DNA of 64,000 nucleotides, from positions 124,001 through 188,000 of the forward strand of contig NZ_JAPWDU010000005.1 in the NCBI RefSeq assembly GCF_027257155.1, written 5' to 3'. This DNA is from Cerasicoccus sp. TK19100 (lineage in GTDB: Bacteria > Verrucomicrobiota > Verrucomicrobiia > Opitutales > Cerasicoccaceae). Made by a program: the position numbers and the translations under genes. Below, in pieces: positions 43,621-52,381 of the stretch. Position 1 is the stretch's first letter, and each line of letters starts with the position of its first letter. Under the pieces are notes generated by a model. The model was not told the origin of the DNA. It did not search any database and saw only the letters and a program-made list of their open reading frames with translations.

Positions 43621-45735
43621 TCACAACGCAGGGCGTTCGCTGGCAAGTTTCCGCCACATCTCCTGCTCAATTTTTAACGGCAGTTCCTCCAGTTCGGGAA
43701 GCAGTGAAGGGTCATCCATGATGTAGGCACACATGAGCTGGTCGCGGATGCTGGACTCATCACTGATGGGCGGCAGCTCGCTGTTGATCGAGCGCGCCAG
43801 CATGCGTTCGCCGCTCATGGCGTATACGAAGGCCAGGTTGCGATAGAGCGGGACGCTTTTCGGGTATTGGCCAATGAGCTTTTCCAAGCGCTGCCGGGTG
43901 TAGGTGAGGTTGCGCTGATGAATGGCGTTTAAATACATCAGAAAGCTCAGAATGTCAGGCCGGCTGGCAAAGCGCTCAGGTTGAATCTGACGCAGCAGGA
44001 TTTGGAGCTCTTCCTCGTAGCCGAGCTGATAACTGAGGATCAGGTAGCGCTCGGCAGAGAGTAGCGGGCTTTCCGGGCGGCCAAACAGCTCACGATAAAA
44101 TGCGTGCTGATGGCGCGATTCCGTGTGCTTGACGAGCAGGTAATGCATGTAGTTCCAGTCTGACGTGGTGGAGTTTTCCAGGGACTGGAGCAGCCGGACG
44201 GAGAATTCCTTTTCATCGCCGCGGACGTTGGCGATCATTGCCTGCCAAAAGCGCTTTTGGGAATTGTTTATGGGCAGCGCTCTTTCAGCCTCACCGGTGA
44301 GGAGGGCTTCGGCCTCGGGGATGTTGCCATCTTCGGCCAGCACCAGCCACTCGATGTAGGACAGTGCGTAGTTCGAGTCGGTGAAAATCTTTTCCTCGGG
44401 GATCAGTTGGTTGCGGCCGTAGTAGACGTCGAACCGGCTGAGGCTTTCCAACGCATCGGCGATTTCATCGTCCTCGTATTCCGCCAGGATCGCTTCGTAG
44501 GCCTCCTTTTGTGAGATTTCCCCAAGGAAGCTCGCCAGTCCGTTGGCTTCAATGCGGTCCTCGCTGGTGGCCAGCGGATGGTTGACGACGATATCGCGCA
44601 ACGCGCGGGTATCAAAGGGGATGTTTTTACGGAACTCCGGAGGCAGGCGAAGCCCCAGTTTGGCCAGTTCCAGGCCGACGCCGTCTTTGCGCTCAATTTG
44701 CTGGGACAGGATGTTGAGCGCGGTCTGGTGCAGTTCCGAATCGCCTGCGAACATACCGTGCTCCACGAACACGCGGTGGGCGAGAGGGCTGTTGCTCTGA
44801 TTCAGGACCATGCGCATGGACTTGGAGATGGCATCTTCCCGCCGCTCCTGGCGCAGCAGCAGCTCCAACTCCATGTCCGCGGAACTCTGGCTCTCCGGAT
44901 ACCGTGACCGCATGATGGAAAGGTATTTGTTGCCGATGCCCAACTGACCATAATCGATGGAGTGCTCCACGATGTTTGCCAGGGATTCGGAATCGAAATT
45001 CCGCGAGTGGGCCACGCGCTCAGCCCACCAAATGGTGTGCGGGTGCCGCAGTCGGTCTGCGATGTCGAGCGTTTGCTCCAGTGATTCTTTTTGATCGGGT
45101 TCGAGCAGTGAGGCTGTGCGTGACTTTTCGTAGGCGAGCTGGACTTGCTCACGCTCCAGGAGGGAGCTGGCTTCCTGGTGAAGGGTATTGGCCCGCCAAT
45201 GCTTTGCCTGCCTGATGATCAGTGGGCTGGTGATCATGACGAGGATGAAGCCCACGATCCCGGCGTGCATCGAGTAGCGGAGCCAGGCGCTTTTCCGCTT
45301 GGCCCATTTGAGATAGTTGCGCGGAATGATGATCAGGTAGGCGATCAGACCCAGGTACCCCTGCCAGAGCTCACCCGCCAACTCGCGGAGCGTCATTTTG
45401 CGCGCCTTTTTGATCCAACTGCGTGCCGATTTGATGGTTTCGCCAGGTAAGCCGAATACCCACTTTCTGAAGTCGCCGATTCCTTCTTTGGCTTTCTTGG
45501 GGGCCTTGGCGACTGATCGGTTAAATTTCTCTGCGCTCTTTTTCCGCTCCTGCTCGCGGATCTTTTTCTCGATGGGGCGGCTTAGCTTCCATTTACGAAA
45601 TGAGCTCTGGCGAAGTTTCCACCATTGCCTCAGCTTCTTGCGACGATTGGATAGGCCGTGAGTGCGAAAGTAGTGGTAGTCATCAAGAAAATTTTTAAGC
45701 CATGAACGGCTCTTCTGGTTGCGACGCTTTTTCAT
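43621..45735 (-). CDS. Large TPR-like membrane protein
   Basis: 704 residues. The first 140 are very basic (RKKLRQWWKLRQSSFRKWK), followed by a membrane region (LGLIAYLIIIPRNYL and SAWLRYSMHAGIVGFILVMI) and a long helical part, about 190-690, made of short helix pairs in the manner of tetratricopeptide repeats, although canonical TPR consensus is weak. It sits 99 bp upstream of the exosortase on the same strand and may act as a scaffold in the exopolysaccharide/exosortase apparatus. Family not assigned. Confidence 0.7.
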   Translation of the reverse strand: MKKRRNQKSRSWLKNFLDDYHYFRTHGLSNRRKKLRQWWKLRQSSFRKWKLSRPIEKKIREQERKKSAEKFNRSVAKAPKKAKEGIGDFRKWVFGLPGETIKSARSWIKKARKMTLRELAGELWQGYLGLIAYLIIIPRNYLKWAKRKSAWLRYSMHAGIVGFILVMITSPLIIRQAKHWRANTLHQEASSLLEREQVQLAYEKSRTASLLEPDQKESLEQTLDIADRLRHPHTIWWAERVAHSRNFDSESLANIVEHSIDYGQLGIGNKYLSIMRSRYPESQSSADMELELLLRQERREDAISKSMRMVLNQSNSPLAHRVFVEHGMFAGDSELHQTALNILSQQIERKDGVGLELAKLGLRLPPEFRKNIPFDTRALRDIVVNHPLATSEDRIEANGLASFLGEISQKEAYEAILAEYEDDEIADALESLSRFDVYYGRNQLIPEEKIFTDSNYALSYIEWLVLAEDGNIPEAEALLTGEAERALPINNSQKRFWQAMIANVRGDEKEFSVRLLQSLENSTTSDWNYMHYLLVKHTESRHQHAFYRELFGRPESPLLSAERYLILSYQLGYEEELQILLRQIQPERFASRPDILSFLMYLNAIHQRNLTYTRQRLEKLIGQYPKSVPLYRNLAFVYAMSGERMLARSINSELPPISDESSIRDQLMCAYIMDDPSLLPELEELPLKIEQEMWRKLASERPAL

Positions 45736-45805
45736 GCAGTAGGCCCTAATAGGATGCTGAAAATCACCCTAATGACAAGGCCATGTTGCAGGTAGCGCTG
45801 GCTAA

Positions 45806-46546
45806 TTATTTGATGCGAGATCGGAGGAATTTTCGTTTTTCGCAGTCGGTGAAAAATCGCAAAAACTGTTCGCCACGAGCAGTTTCCGGAAGTGAATTCA
45901 GGGCATCGGCTGCTTTCTTGGTCGGGGAGCCGTGGGGCTTGCTCAGATAGACGGCGCGGAAGCAGCGCTTCAGGTCTGCAATCTCGTCCGCCGAAAAATT
46001 GCGCCGCTTGAGCCCGACGAGGTTCAACCCGACGACATCGTTTTCATAGCCGGTCATGACAAACGGAGGCACGTCCATTGAGATGCGCGCGAGGCCGGCG
46101 ACCATCGCCCCTTCGCCAATGCGGGTAAACTGCTGCACGGCTGTGTTGCCGCCGAAAAACACGTTGTCGCCTACGGTGACGTGGCCTGCCAGCAGCACGC
46201 CATTGGCCAGGATGACGTTGTTGCCCAGCGCGCAATCGTGGGCCACGTGGCTGTTGGCCATGAGGAAGCATTTCTCGCCAATGGTCGTGAATTCGCCTTC
46301 GTGGGTGGAGCGGTTGATCGTGACGCCTTCGCGGATCACGCTCCCTGTGCCGATTTTGACGCCAGTGCTCAGGGACTCATCAAAGCCGAGAAATTGCGGG
46401 TTGCCGCCTACGACGGCAAAGTGGTCCACCTGCACGCGGTCGCCGAGGATGCTGCCACCCTTCACGATCGCAAAGGGCGCGATGCGCACGCCTTCGCCCA
46501 GCTCGACATTGTTCTCTACGCCCTGAAATTCTTGGCCACTATTCAT
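45806..46546 (-). CDS. lpxA: Acyl-ACP--UDP-N-acetylglucosamine O-acyltransferase
   Basis: 246 residues (E. coli 262) of the left-handed beta-helix fold, read from hexapeptides such as IAPFAIVKG and LANGVLLAGHVTVGDNVFFGG. The catalytic histidine is H103 in SHVAHDCALGNNV. The C-terminal helical part begins at SADEIADLKRCF. It carries out the first step of lipid A synthesis. ATG 46546 is used; a TTG at 46585 would add 13 residues. Its presence indicates an LPS-bearing outer membrane. lpxD or fabZ are not adjacent. Confidence 0.93.
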   Translation of the reverse strand: MNSGQEFQGVENNVELGEGVRIAPFAIVKGGSILGDRVQVDHFAVVGGNPQFLGFDESLSTGVKIGTGSVIREGVTINRSTHEGEFTTIGEKCFLMANSHVAHDCALGNNVILANGVLLAGHVTVGDNVFFGGNTAVQQFTRIGEGAMVAGLARISMDVPPFVMTGYENDVVGLNLVGLKRRNFSADEIADLKRCFRAVYLSKPHGSPTKKAADALNSLPETARGEQFLRFFTDCEKRKFLRSRIK

Positions 46547-46630
46547 TTTTGAACTATCGTTAAACTCCGTTTTGCCGGCATTCAAGCGAGCAATGCAACG
46601 CCGACATCGACGGGTTTCGGTCTGCCCCGG

Positions 46631-47236
46631 TTAGGATTTGAAAAGATCCATTTGTGGGCTCTTGACCATGTCGTAGTTTTTGAGGATGCGGAGTGTTTGC
46701 AGGAAGTCGTCCTTGGAGTAGTTGTGGTTGGTTTCGATTTTGCCCACAATGTCCTGCAGCATGGAGCGGAAGGAGATGATGGCGTCGAGGCCAACGTCCT
46801 GCAGCAGTTTGATGGACTCGCTCTTGTGCGGCTCGTGCGTGGGCAGGCCGGGCAGGACCAGGATTTTCATGAAGTTGCCGAGGTCGCCCACTTGCTCACG
46901 CTCGATGGCAAACAACTCCTCCGCGCGCTTGTAAACATCCTTCTCCAGGAATTTGAAAATGTCTGCGCTTCCCCGCAGGGTGGCCGGAGTGAATTTCTGG
47001 CTGTGCCAGCCTTTGACGAAGACCACTGCCCGCTGAATCAGCGGCAGTTCGTTGGAAAACAGCATGAAATTCGGCTTGCGCGTCTGCTGGCGATAGCCGG
47101 GGTTGAGGACGATTAAATCAATCTCTTCCTCGCTCCGTTTGGCGCGACTCTGGACCTGATACTTGCGCATTTGGCGGACCAGAAAGCCGTTCAGCTCGAA
47201 GTATTCGCGGACTATGGTTTCGTCGATTCCGGCCAT
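46631..47236 (-). CDS. Conserved hypothetical protein
   Basis: 201 residues, family not recognised. It starts MAGIDETIVREYFELNGFLV and carries SEEEIDLIVLNPG, whose acidic pair and hydrophobic strand recall a nuclease-like fold, but the other catalytic residues are not obvious. The C-terminus is helical. It lies between lpxA and aroB on the minus strand, with a gap of about 100 bp before it, and is more than likely a cytoplasmic protein. Confidence 0.65.
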   Translation of the reverse strand: MAGIDETIVREYFELNGFLVRQMRKYQVQSRAKRSEEEIDLIVLNPGYRQQTRKPNFMLFSNELPLIQRAVVFVKGWHSQKFTPATLRGSADIFKFLEKDVYKRAEELFAIEREQVGDLGNFMKILVLPGLPTHEPHKSESIKLLQDVGLDAIISFRSMLQDIVGKIETNHNYSKDDFLQTLRILKNYDMVKSPQMDLFKS

Positions 47237-47338
47237 TTGCGTGTTAAATTCTCAGGGACAAGCGTTTCACTGAAATAATTACTATTGAGCTTCGTCTGAT
47301 TTAGCAAGTCGTTAAATGTGAAGCCTTTGCAGGCTCTA

Positions 47339-48547
47339 TTAGCTGGTGGCTCCCGCTTCCAGCCAAAGCTCTCTCACCAGTGACTCGTCGACTTCGTTCA
47401 CAGTGACGGCCTGGCCAAGGGTCTCCATGGCAACGAATCGCAGTTTGCCGGCTTTCACTTTTTTATCGCGTTTCATGGCGTCGAGCAGGCGATCGACGGG
47501 CAAGGCCTGCGGCTCGATGTCGGCTGGGCAGTCCTCGGCAGTCGCTGGCTGCGAATCGCGCTGGTGCCATTGGTAGTCGGCCACGCGGCTGCGCCGCTTG
47601 AGTGGTGTGCGCAAATCGGTCGGCAAGTGATAGCGGCTGATCATGGCGGAAACCGCTGACACATCTGCCGCGTCAATGTCGAAGCCATCCAGCTTTTCGG
47701 AGAGGCGCGCCGCCAGGACGAGCCCGATCGCTACAGCCTCGCCATGCAGGTAGGCTCCATAACCGGCTACATTCTCGATGGCATGCGCGAAGGTGTGGCC
47801 AAGATTTAGCAGGGCGCGGCCGCCGCTGGCGGCGGTTTCCTTTTCGTCGGCCTTGACGATCTCTGCCTTGATCGCGCAACAGCGGTGAATGATGCCGGGC
47901 AAAGCCGGGTGGTCCCAGGTTAACGGCTGCTCGAGTGCGTTGAGTTGATCAAACAGCGCCCGGTCGTAGAGCATGCCGTATTTGATGACTTCTGCCATGC
48001 CCGCAGAAAACTCCCAGGCGGGCAGGGTGGACAAAATACTGGTGGATATATACACCGCTTTAGGCTGCCAGAAGGCTCCGACCAAATTTTTGCCGGCGGC
48101 GATGTTGATGCCCGTTTTTCCGCCGACGCTGCTGTCGACCATCGCGAGCAGGGTGGTGGGGACCTGATAAAAGTCGATACCGCGCAAGTAGCTGGCGGCC
48201 GCAAATCCCCCAAGGTCGCCGGTCACGCCTCCGCCGATGGCTACGAGGCAACCATCGCGCGCGACCTTTTGCTCGGCCAGTGAGTCGTAGATGGCACCAA
48301 GCATGGTCAGGGACTTGGCCGTCTCTCCCTTTGGATGTTGGGGAATGACGAAGCCCGCTTGCTCAATTTCGGGCAGGCTTCCCAGCAGTGCTTCATCGAT
48401 CAGACTGGCGGTAGCGCCTTTGCGCACGCGCAGATCGCTGGCCAGTTGATGGCTGGCGTCCCCGGTAATCCAAATGGGATAACTGCGGTCGCCGAGATCG
48501 ACGGTTAGCTTTTGGGTGCTTGCGGAGGAGGTGGAAGATTCGCTCAT
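47339..48547 (-). CDS. aroB: 3-dehydroquinate synthase
   Basis: 402 residues. NAD-binding GGGVTGDLGGFAA, the phosphate loop TTLLAMVDSSVGGKTG, and the metal region GHTFAHAIE and GEAVAIG are all visible. It closes DAHP to dehydroquinate in the shikimate pathway. ATG 48547 is used; the upstream extension has no conserved residues. A stretch around residues 290-350 (KRRSRVADYQWHQRDSQ) is an insertion relative to typical 360-residue AroB. Confidence 0.95.
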   Translation of the reverse strand: MSESSTSSASTQKLTVDLGDRSYPIWITGDASHQLASDLRVRKGATASLIDEALLGSLPEIEQAGFVIPQHPKGETAKSLTMLGAIYDSLAEQKVARDGCLVAIGGGVTGDLGGFAAASYLRGIDFYQVPTTLLAMVDSSVGGKTGINIAAGKNLVGAFWQPKAVYISTSILSTLPAWEFSAGMAEVIKYGMLYDRALFDQLNALEQPLTWDHPALPGIIHRCCAIKAEIVKADEKETAASGGRALLNLGHTFAHAIENVAGYGAYLHGEAVAIGLVLAARLSEKLDGFDIDAADVSAVSAMISRYHLPTDLRTPLKRRSRVADYQWHQRDSQPATAEDCPADIEPQALPVDRLLDAMKRDKKVKAGKLRFVAMETLGQAVTVNEVDESLVRELWLEAGATS

Positions 48548-48590
48548 AGTCGGCAAGAGGGCAGCAAAATCCAATTTACGAAATCAGGAA

Positions 48591-48624
48591 AGAAAAAACC
48601 CGCGCTGGAATTCCAGCGCGGGTT
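48591..48624 (-). terminator. Terminator of the porin gene
   Basis: A perfect 12-bp inverted repeat AACCCGCGCTGG / CCAGCGCGGGTT around AATT, followed on the minus strand by TTTTTTCT. It ends the porin transcript before the aroB promoter. Confidence 0.92.
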
Positions 48625-48655
48625 GAAAGTGATTTTAGTGTTTGCTCAACTAAGC

Positions 48656-49456
48656 TTAGTAAGCGAAGCCGAGGGTAGCACCGAACCAGATTTGGGACTC
48701 AGCACCAGCCAAGTTAGCTGGGCCAACGCCGTAGAAGTTACCAGTTGCGGGGTTAACACCACCGGTCTGGGAATCGCCGTCGTTGTTAACGGACCAGCGA
48801 ACACCAACGGAGCTCGATACGTTTTCGTTGAACGCGTATACGAGGTCAGCAGTGATACCACCGTAAGTGTAGCCGTTGCCGAGCTTAGGTGCGTTCATTC
48901 CTGCATTGTAGGAATTGGCATTCAGGATACCGAGGTATGCGCCGGTGTCGAAGGACAGGCCTTCGGTGCCAACGTATTCGCCAAGGTCGAGGCTGTAGCC
49001 GATGGAGAATTCTACTACGGTCTGCTCCAGATCGAAGTCATAGTAGACGTAAACTGCAGGGCTCAGGAGAACGTCAGCGGATGCACCGATGAAGATTTCA
49101 CGAGTCTGGTTGATTGCGCCAGCACCGAATGCTTCCGGGTACCAGTAGTAGGTGAAACCAGCGTCAACGGTGAAGATGTCAGTTACCGGGTATGCATAGC
49201 CGGTGTAGAAATCGATTTCGTTGGCACCGCCGGAGATCGGCTGGTTGGTCCATACGCCTGCGTAGAGGTCACCGCCCAGAACGGAGTAACCGAAGTCAAC
49301 CGAAGGCTGGAAGGATGCTTGTGCGAGCTTGGCACCACGATAGATGTAGGAAGACTCATAGTCGAAGGTACCTGCGATGGACAGGTCGCTGAGGAAATCA
49401 GCGGAAGCTGCCGTTGCGGCACCTGCGATAGCGATAGTCGCGATTGCTTTTTTCAT
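48656..49456 (-). CDS. Outer-membrane porin-like protein (TorF/Gcw_chp family)
   Basis: 266 residues. Signal peptide MKKAIATIAIAGAATAASA, then a beta barrel of alternating strands starting SIAGTFDYESSYIYRG, the family hallmark, and ending with an aromatic residue after GATLGFAY, as outer-membrane proteins do. Codon use is strongly biased, suggesting high expression. It probably forms a small pore or surface protein. It is divergent from the DUF423 gene, with about 200 bp between. Confidence 0.8.
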   Translation of the reverse strand: MKKAIATIAIAGAATAASADFLSDLSIAGTFDYESSYIYRGAKLAQASFQPSVDFGYSVLGGDLYAGVWTNQPISGGANEIDFYTGYAYPVTDIFTVDAGFTYYWYPEAFGAGAINQTREIFIGASADVLLSPAVYVYYDFDLEQTVVEFSIGYSLDLGEYVGTEGLSFDTGAYLGILNANSYNAGMNAPKLGNGYTYGGITADLVYAFNENVSSSVGVRWSVNNDGDSQTGGVNPATGNFYGVGPANLAGAESQIWFGATLGFAY

Positions 49457-49664
49457 GATGTGTGTCAGTTAGGTTTGTTTGCTAGGTTTTATGAGCTGGT
49501 TAGGCTCAACAGGACATAGATTTTCAAAATTTGTTCAAAAAAACAAGATTTTTTTCTGAATTTGTTTAAGCATGTCATGTGCCGGATTTTGGGCAGTTGT
49601 TGCAAAAACCCTAGTATGCGATCAAATACGCTCAATTAAATTCTTTAACCAAGGTATTTTCTGT

Positions 49665-50072
49665 ATGAGTGATCACAATCGAACAGCTTATTTTTCTCAT
49701 CCGTGTATGGTAGCTGTGGCCGCCGTAATGGCATTCCTGGCCGTCGCGCTGGGTGCATTTGGGGCTCATGGGCTCAAGGAAACGCTGGAGGCCAGTGCAA
49801 AAGCTGGCACTTGGCAGACGGCGGCAGACTACCAATTCTGGCATGCGCTGGCGCTCTTTGCCCTCGGCTTGGCACCAGCCAAGGGGCGAGCGATTGCGAC
49901 TGTGGCCTGGTTTTGGACGGTCGGTGTTCTGGTCTTTAGCGGTTCGCTATATTTTTTGGCGTTGAGTGATATGCGGTGGTTGGGGCCGGTGACGCCACTG
50001 GGTGGAACCTGCTTTCTGATTGGCTGGGGGATATTGGCAGTAATTGCCGTGAAATCTGCGCTAAAAGATTGA
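49665..50072 (+). CDS. DUF423 (YgdD-like) small membrane protein
   Basis: 135 residues with four hydrophobic helices. The phrases VALGAFGAHGLK and FWHALALFALGL, then GSLYFLAL and TPLGGTCFLIGW, are the family hallmark. The role is unknown in all bacteria. ATG 49665 is used since the upstream frame is not conserved. It is probably monocistronic, 100 bp before tal. Confidence 0.88.
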   Translation: MSDHNRTAYFSHPCMVAVAAVMAFLAVALGAFGAHGLKETLEASAKAGTWQTAADYQFWHALALFALGLAPAKGRAIATVAWFWTVGVLVFSGSLYFLALSDMRWLGPVTPLGGTCFLIGWGILAVIAVKSALKD

Positions 50073-50172
50073 AGTCACCCACGCATTGGCGCCATATTCA
50101 GGGGCAGCGTTGGCTAACATCCATTTCAAAAACTAACACCCGGCCACACTGCCAAATCTATAATACCACACC

Positions 50173-51144
50173 ATGAGCACTCAAACAGCCACGAACCAAC
50201 TCGAATCCCTGAAGCAATACACCAAGGTGGTTGCGGATACCGGCGACTTCGAGTCCATGAAGGAATACCAGCCGCAGGACGCGACGACCAACCCGACGCT
50301 GATTTACACTGCGGTCGAAATGCCCGAGTATGCGGCGATTTTTGACAAAGCCATCGCCGACAACAAAGGCTCCAGCCTCACTGGCGACGCCCTCAGCCGC
50401 CAGGTGATGATTGACCTGCTGGTCGCCTTCGGCAGCGAAATTTTAAAAATCGTTCCCGGTCGCGTTTCCACCGAGGTGGACGCCCGTTTGTCCTTCGATG
50501 TCGACGGTAGCGTCGCTCTGGCCAAGGACATTATCAATCTCTACGAAAAGAACGGCATTTCCCGTGAGCGCATCCTGATTAAGCTCGCTACGACCTGGGA
50601 AGGCATCAAGGCCGCAGAAATTCTGAAGAAAGACGGCATTAATTGCAACATGACGCTGCTCTTCTCCATGGCTCAAGCCATTGGCGCGGCGGAAGTCGGC
50701 GCGCAGTTGATCTCGCCGTTTGTTGGCCGCATCCTTGATTGGTATAAAGCCTCCACGGGTAAGGACTACGTAGGTGCGGAAGACCCGGGTGTGCAATCCG
50801 TCCAGCAAATCTACACCTACTATAAGAAGTTTGGCTACACGACCGAGGTCATGGGCGCGAGCTTCCGCAACACCGGTGAGATCATCGAGTTGGCAGGCTG
50901 CGATCTGCTCACCATCAGCCCGAAGCTCCTGGGTGAGCTCGCCGCGACCGAAGGTACGCTCGATAAGAAGCTCGACGCCGAGGCCTCCAAGGAAGCCGAC
51001 ATTGAAAAGATCTCAATGGACGAAAACACCTTCCGCTGGATGCTGAACGAAGACCAGATGGCGACGGAAAAGCTCTCCGATGGCATTCGTCGCTTCGGGG
51101 CCGACATCGTAAAGCTCGAGAAGAAGATCGTCGAAGCGCTTTAA
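50173..51144 (+). CDS. tal: Transaldolase
   Basis: 323 residues of the TalB type. The Schiff-base lysine is K137 in [12 protein letters not shown], and D in VDARLSF and N in TTNPTLIY complete the active site. It transfers a dihydroxyacetone unit between sugar phosphates in the pentose phosphate pathway. ATG 50173 is supported by the conserved N-terminus. A strong terminator follows. The gap 51218-51391 before the PEP-CTERM gene holds no gene. Confidence 0.97.
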   Translation: MSTQTATNQLESLKQYTKVVADTGDFESMKEYQPQDATTNPTLIYTAVEMPEYAAIFDKAIADNKGSSLTGDALSRQVMIDLLVAFGSEILKIVPGRVSTEVDARLSFDVDGSVALAKDIINLYEKNGISRERILIKLATTWEGIKAAEILKKDGINCNMTLLFSMAQAIGAAEVGAQLISPFVGRILDWYKASTGKDYVGAEDPGVQSVQQIYTYYKKFGYTTEVMGASFRNTGEIIELAGCDLLTISPKLLGELAATEGTLDKKLDAEASKEADIEKISMDENTFRWMLNEDQMATEKLSDGIRRFGADIVKLEKKIVEAL

Positions 51145-51184
51145 TGCTAGGTCGCCCACAGTGGCGCTCTGGATGAAGTTTTCC

Positions 51185-51217
51185 AACCCGGGTCGATGCG
51201 GCCCGGGTTTTTCTTTA
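51185..51217 (+). terminator. Terminator of tal
   Basis: AACCCGGG and CCCGGGTT pair over 8 bp with a 9-base loop, followed by TTTTTCTTT, 40 bp after the tal stop codon. Confidence 0.9.
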
Positions 51218-51391
51218 TGTCGCCCTGTCTGGCACTGGCGGAAAATCGGCGTCGGTGTCGGGCGTATCCATCTGCGAAAGGTCAATTGCCACCAATCATG
51301 ACTAGGGGGTATCCGGTAGGGTAGGCTCTCGACTTGAGATCGCAATTTGGTAAGATCACACTGTTCTTACGGCAACCCAACTACTACGGCT

Positions 51392-52060
51392 ATGGCAAAT
51401 CTTACTACGAATCGTTCAATCGCGGCAGTGTGTCTGTCGCTGGTCTTTGGCGGCGCGAGTGCGCACGCTATTCTGTTTTTCGATGATTTCAACGCGGGTG
51501 CCAACCCATTGTGGGAGAATAATCAAGGCTCCTGGGCTGCCAGTGGCGGTGTTTACAGCGCGGCGAGCCCGTCGTCTTTTCCGAATGCGTTGTCCGCGCT
51601 TCCGTTTGAGCTGACGGACTTCGAAGTGGAGTTCGATATTGAAAATGTGCAAGACGGCGGCATCTGGTTGCGCAGTGCGGATGTGCCCAGTACGGCGGTT
51701 GGCCGGAGCGGCGTGTTGCTGGTGGCGGGCCCGAGCGGTGGGGACCTTTATTGGCATATTGTGACCGACGGCACGGGCTATGGCTCCATTCTGAATACTG
51801 CCAATGGCGTTTTCACGCCAGGTGTGAGTGATCCCCACTTGCGGGTGACCGTTGTGGGCGACACGTATTCGGTATTCGTGGATGGCTCCCCGACAGCTGC
51901 GACAACGCTAACGACGACACAATTCTCATCCGGCCAAGTTGCGCTCTATGATTTTTCCGCCCAAACCTTTGATAATTTCGCACTCGTGCCGGAGCCCAGT
52001 GCATTGGGTTTGGTGGTTCTGGCGGGAGGTGCCGCTTGTTGGCTGCGGCGTCGGCGCTAG
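51392..52060 (+). CDS. PEP-CTERM protein with concanavalin-like domain
   Basis: 222 residues. Signal peptide ends near GGASAHA. The middle (FFDDFNAGANPLWENNQGSW, FEVEFDIENVQDGGIWLRS, LRVTVVGDTYSVFVDG) has the shape of a jelly-roll or LamG-like carbohydrate-binding module. The tail VPEPSALGL, hydrophobic helix and RRRR is the PEP-CTERM sorting signal. ATG 51392 is chosen as the start of the signal peptide. Confidence 0.87.
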   Translation: MANLTTNRSIAAVCLSLVFGGASAHAILFFDDFNAGANPLWENNQGSWAASGGVYSAASPSSFPNALSALPFELTDFEVEFDIENVQDGGIWLRSADVPSTAVGRSGVLLVAGPSGGDLYWHIVTDGTGYGSILNTANGVFTPGVSDPHLRVTVVGDTYSVFVDGSPTAATTLTTTQFSSGQVALYDFSAQTFDNFALVPEPSALGLVVLAGGAACWLRRRR

Positions 52061-52086
52061 AGTTTAGTAAGGGTTTCCGCTTTGCG

Positions 52087-52230
52087 CTAAAATTTTCCCG
52101 CGTGCTCGATCAGGGCGACAAAAGCCGCAAAGAAGGCGAGGCACGCAAGGCCAGTGATTCCGATGCTGTCGCAGAAGCGGCGAGGAGTTTGGGACTGTTG
52201 ATCGATGTTGGGCTGTTGTTTGGTGTTCAT
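52087..52230 (-). CDS. Possible small single-helix membrane protein (47 aa)
   Basis: An open frame on the minus strand encodes a polar N-terminus (MNTKQQPNIDQQSQTPRR) and one clear hydrophobic helix (ITGLACLAFFAAFVALI) ending EHAGKF. Small proteins of this shape are common but no family is recognised, and no ribosome-binding site is evident upstream. It is the only coding candidate in the 320-bp gap between the PEP-CTERM protein and the sigma-54 activator; otherwise 52061-52381 shows nothing definite. Confidence 0.35.
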   Translation of the reverse strand: MNTKQQPNIDQQSQTPRRFCDSIGITGLACLAFFAAFVALIEHAGKF

Positions 52231-52381
52231 GCGCTATGAGTTGCGCGCAGCATGCCAATTTGAGTTAATGCTGTATAAGTTGTTGTGTATCAGTGTTATG
52301 CTGATTGTTTTGTGGAAAAGGATGTTGCGTGGCTTTCCGGCGATTGACATCAGATGTTTACGTGCCTACATAATTTGCACA

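Noticed and set aside
49585-49605. A possible sigma-54 promoter (TGGGCAGTTGTTGCA) before the DUF423 gene
   Set aside because: The distance between the GG and GC elements is one base short of the strict requirement and there is no supporting context.
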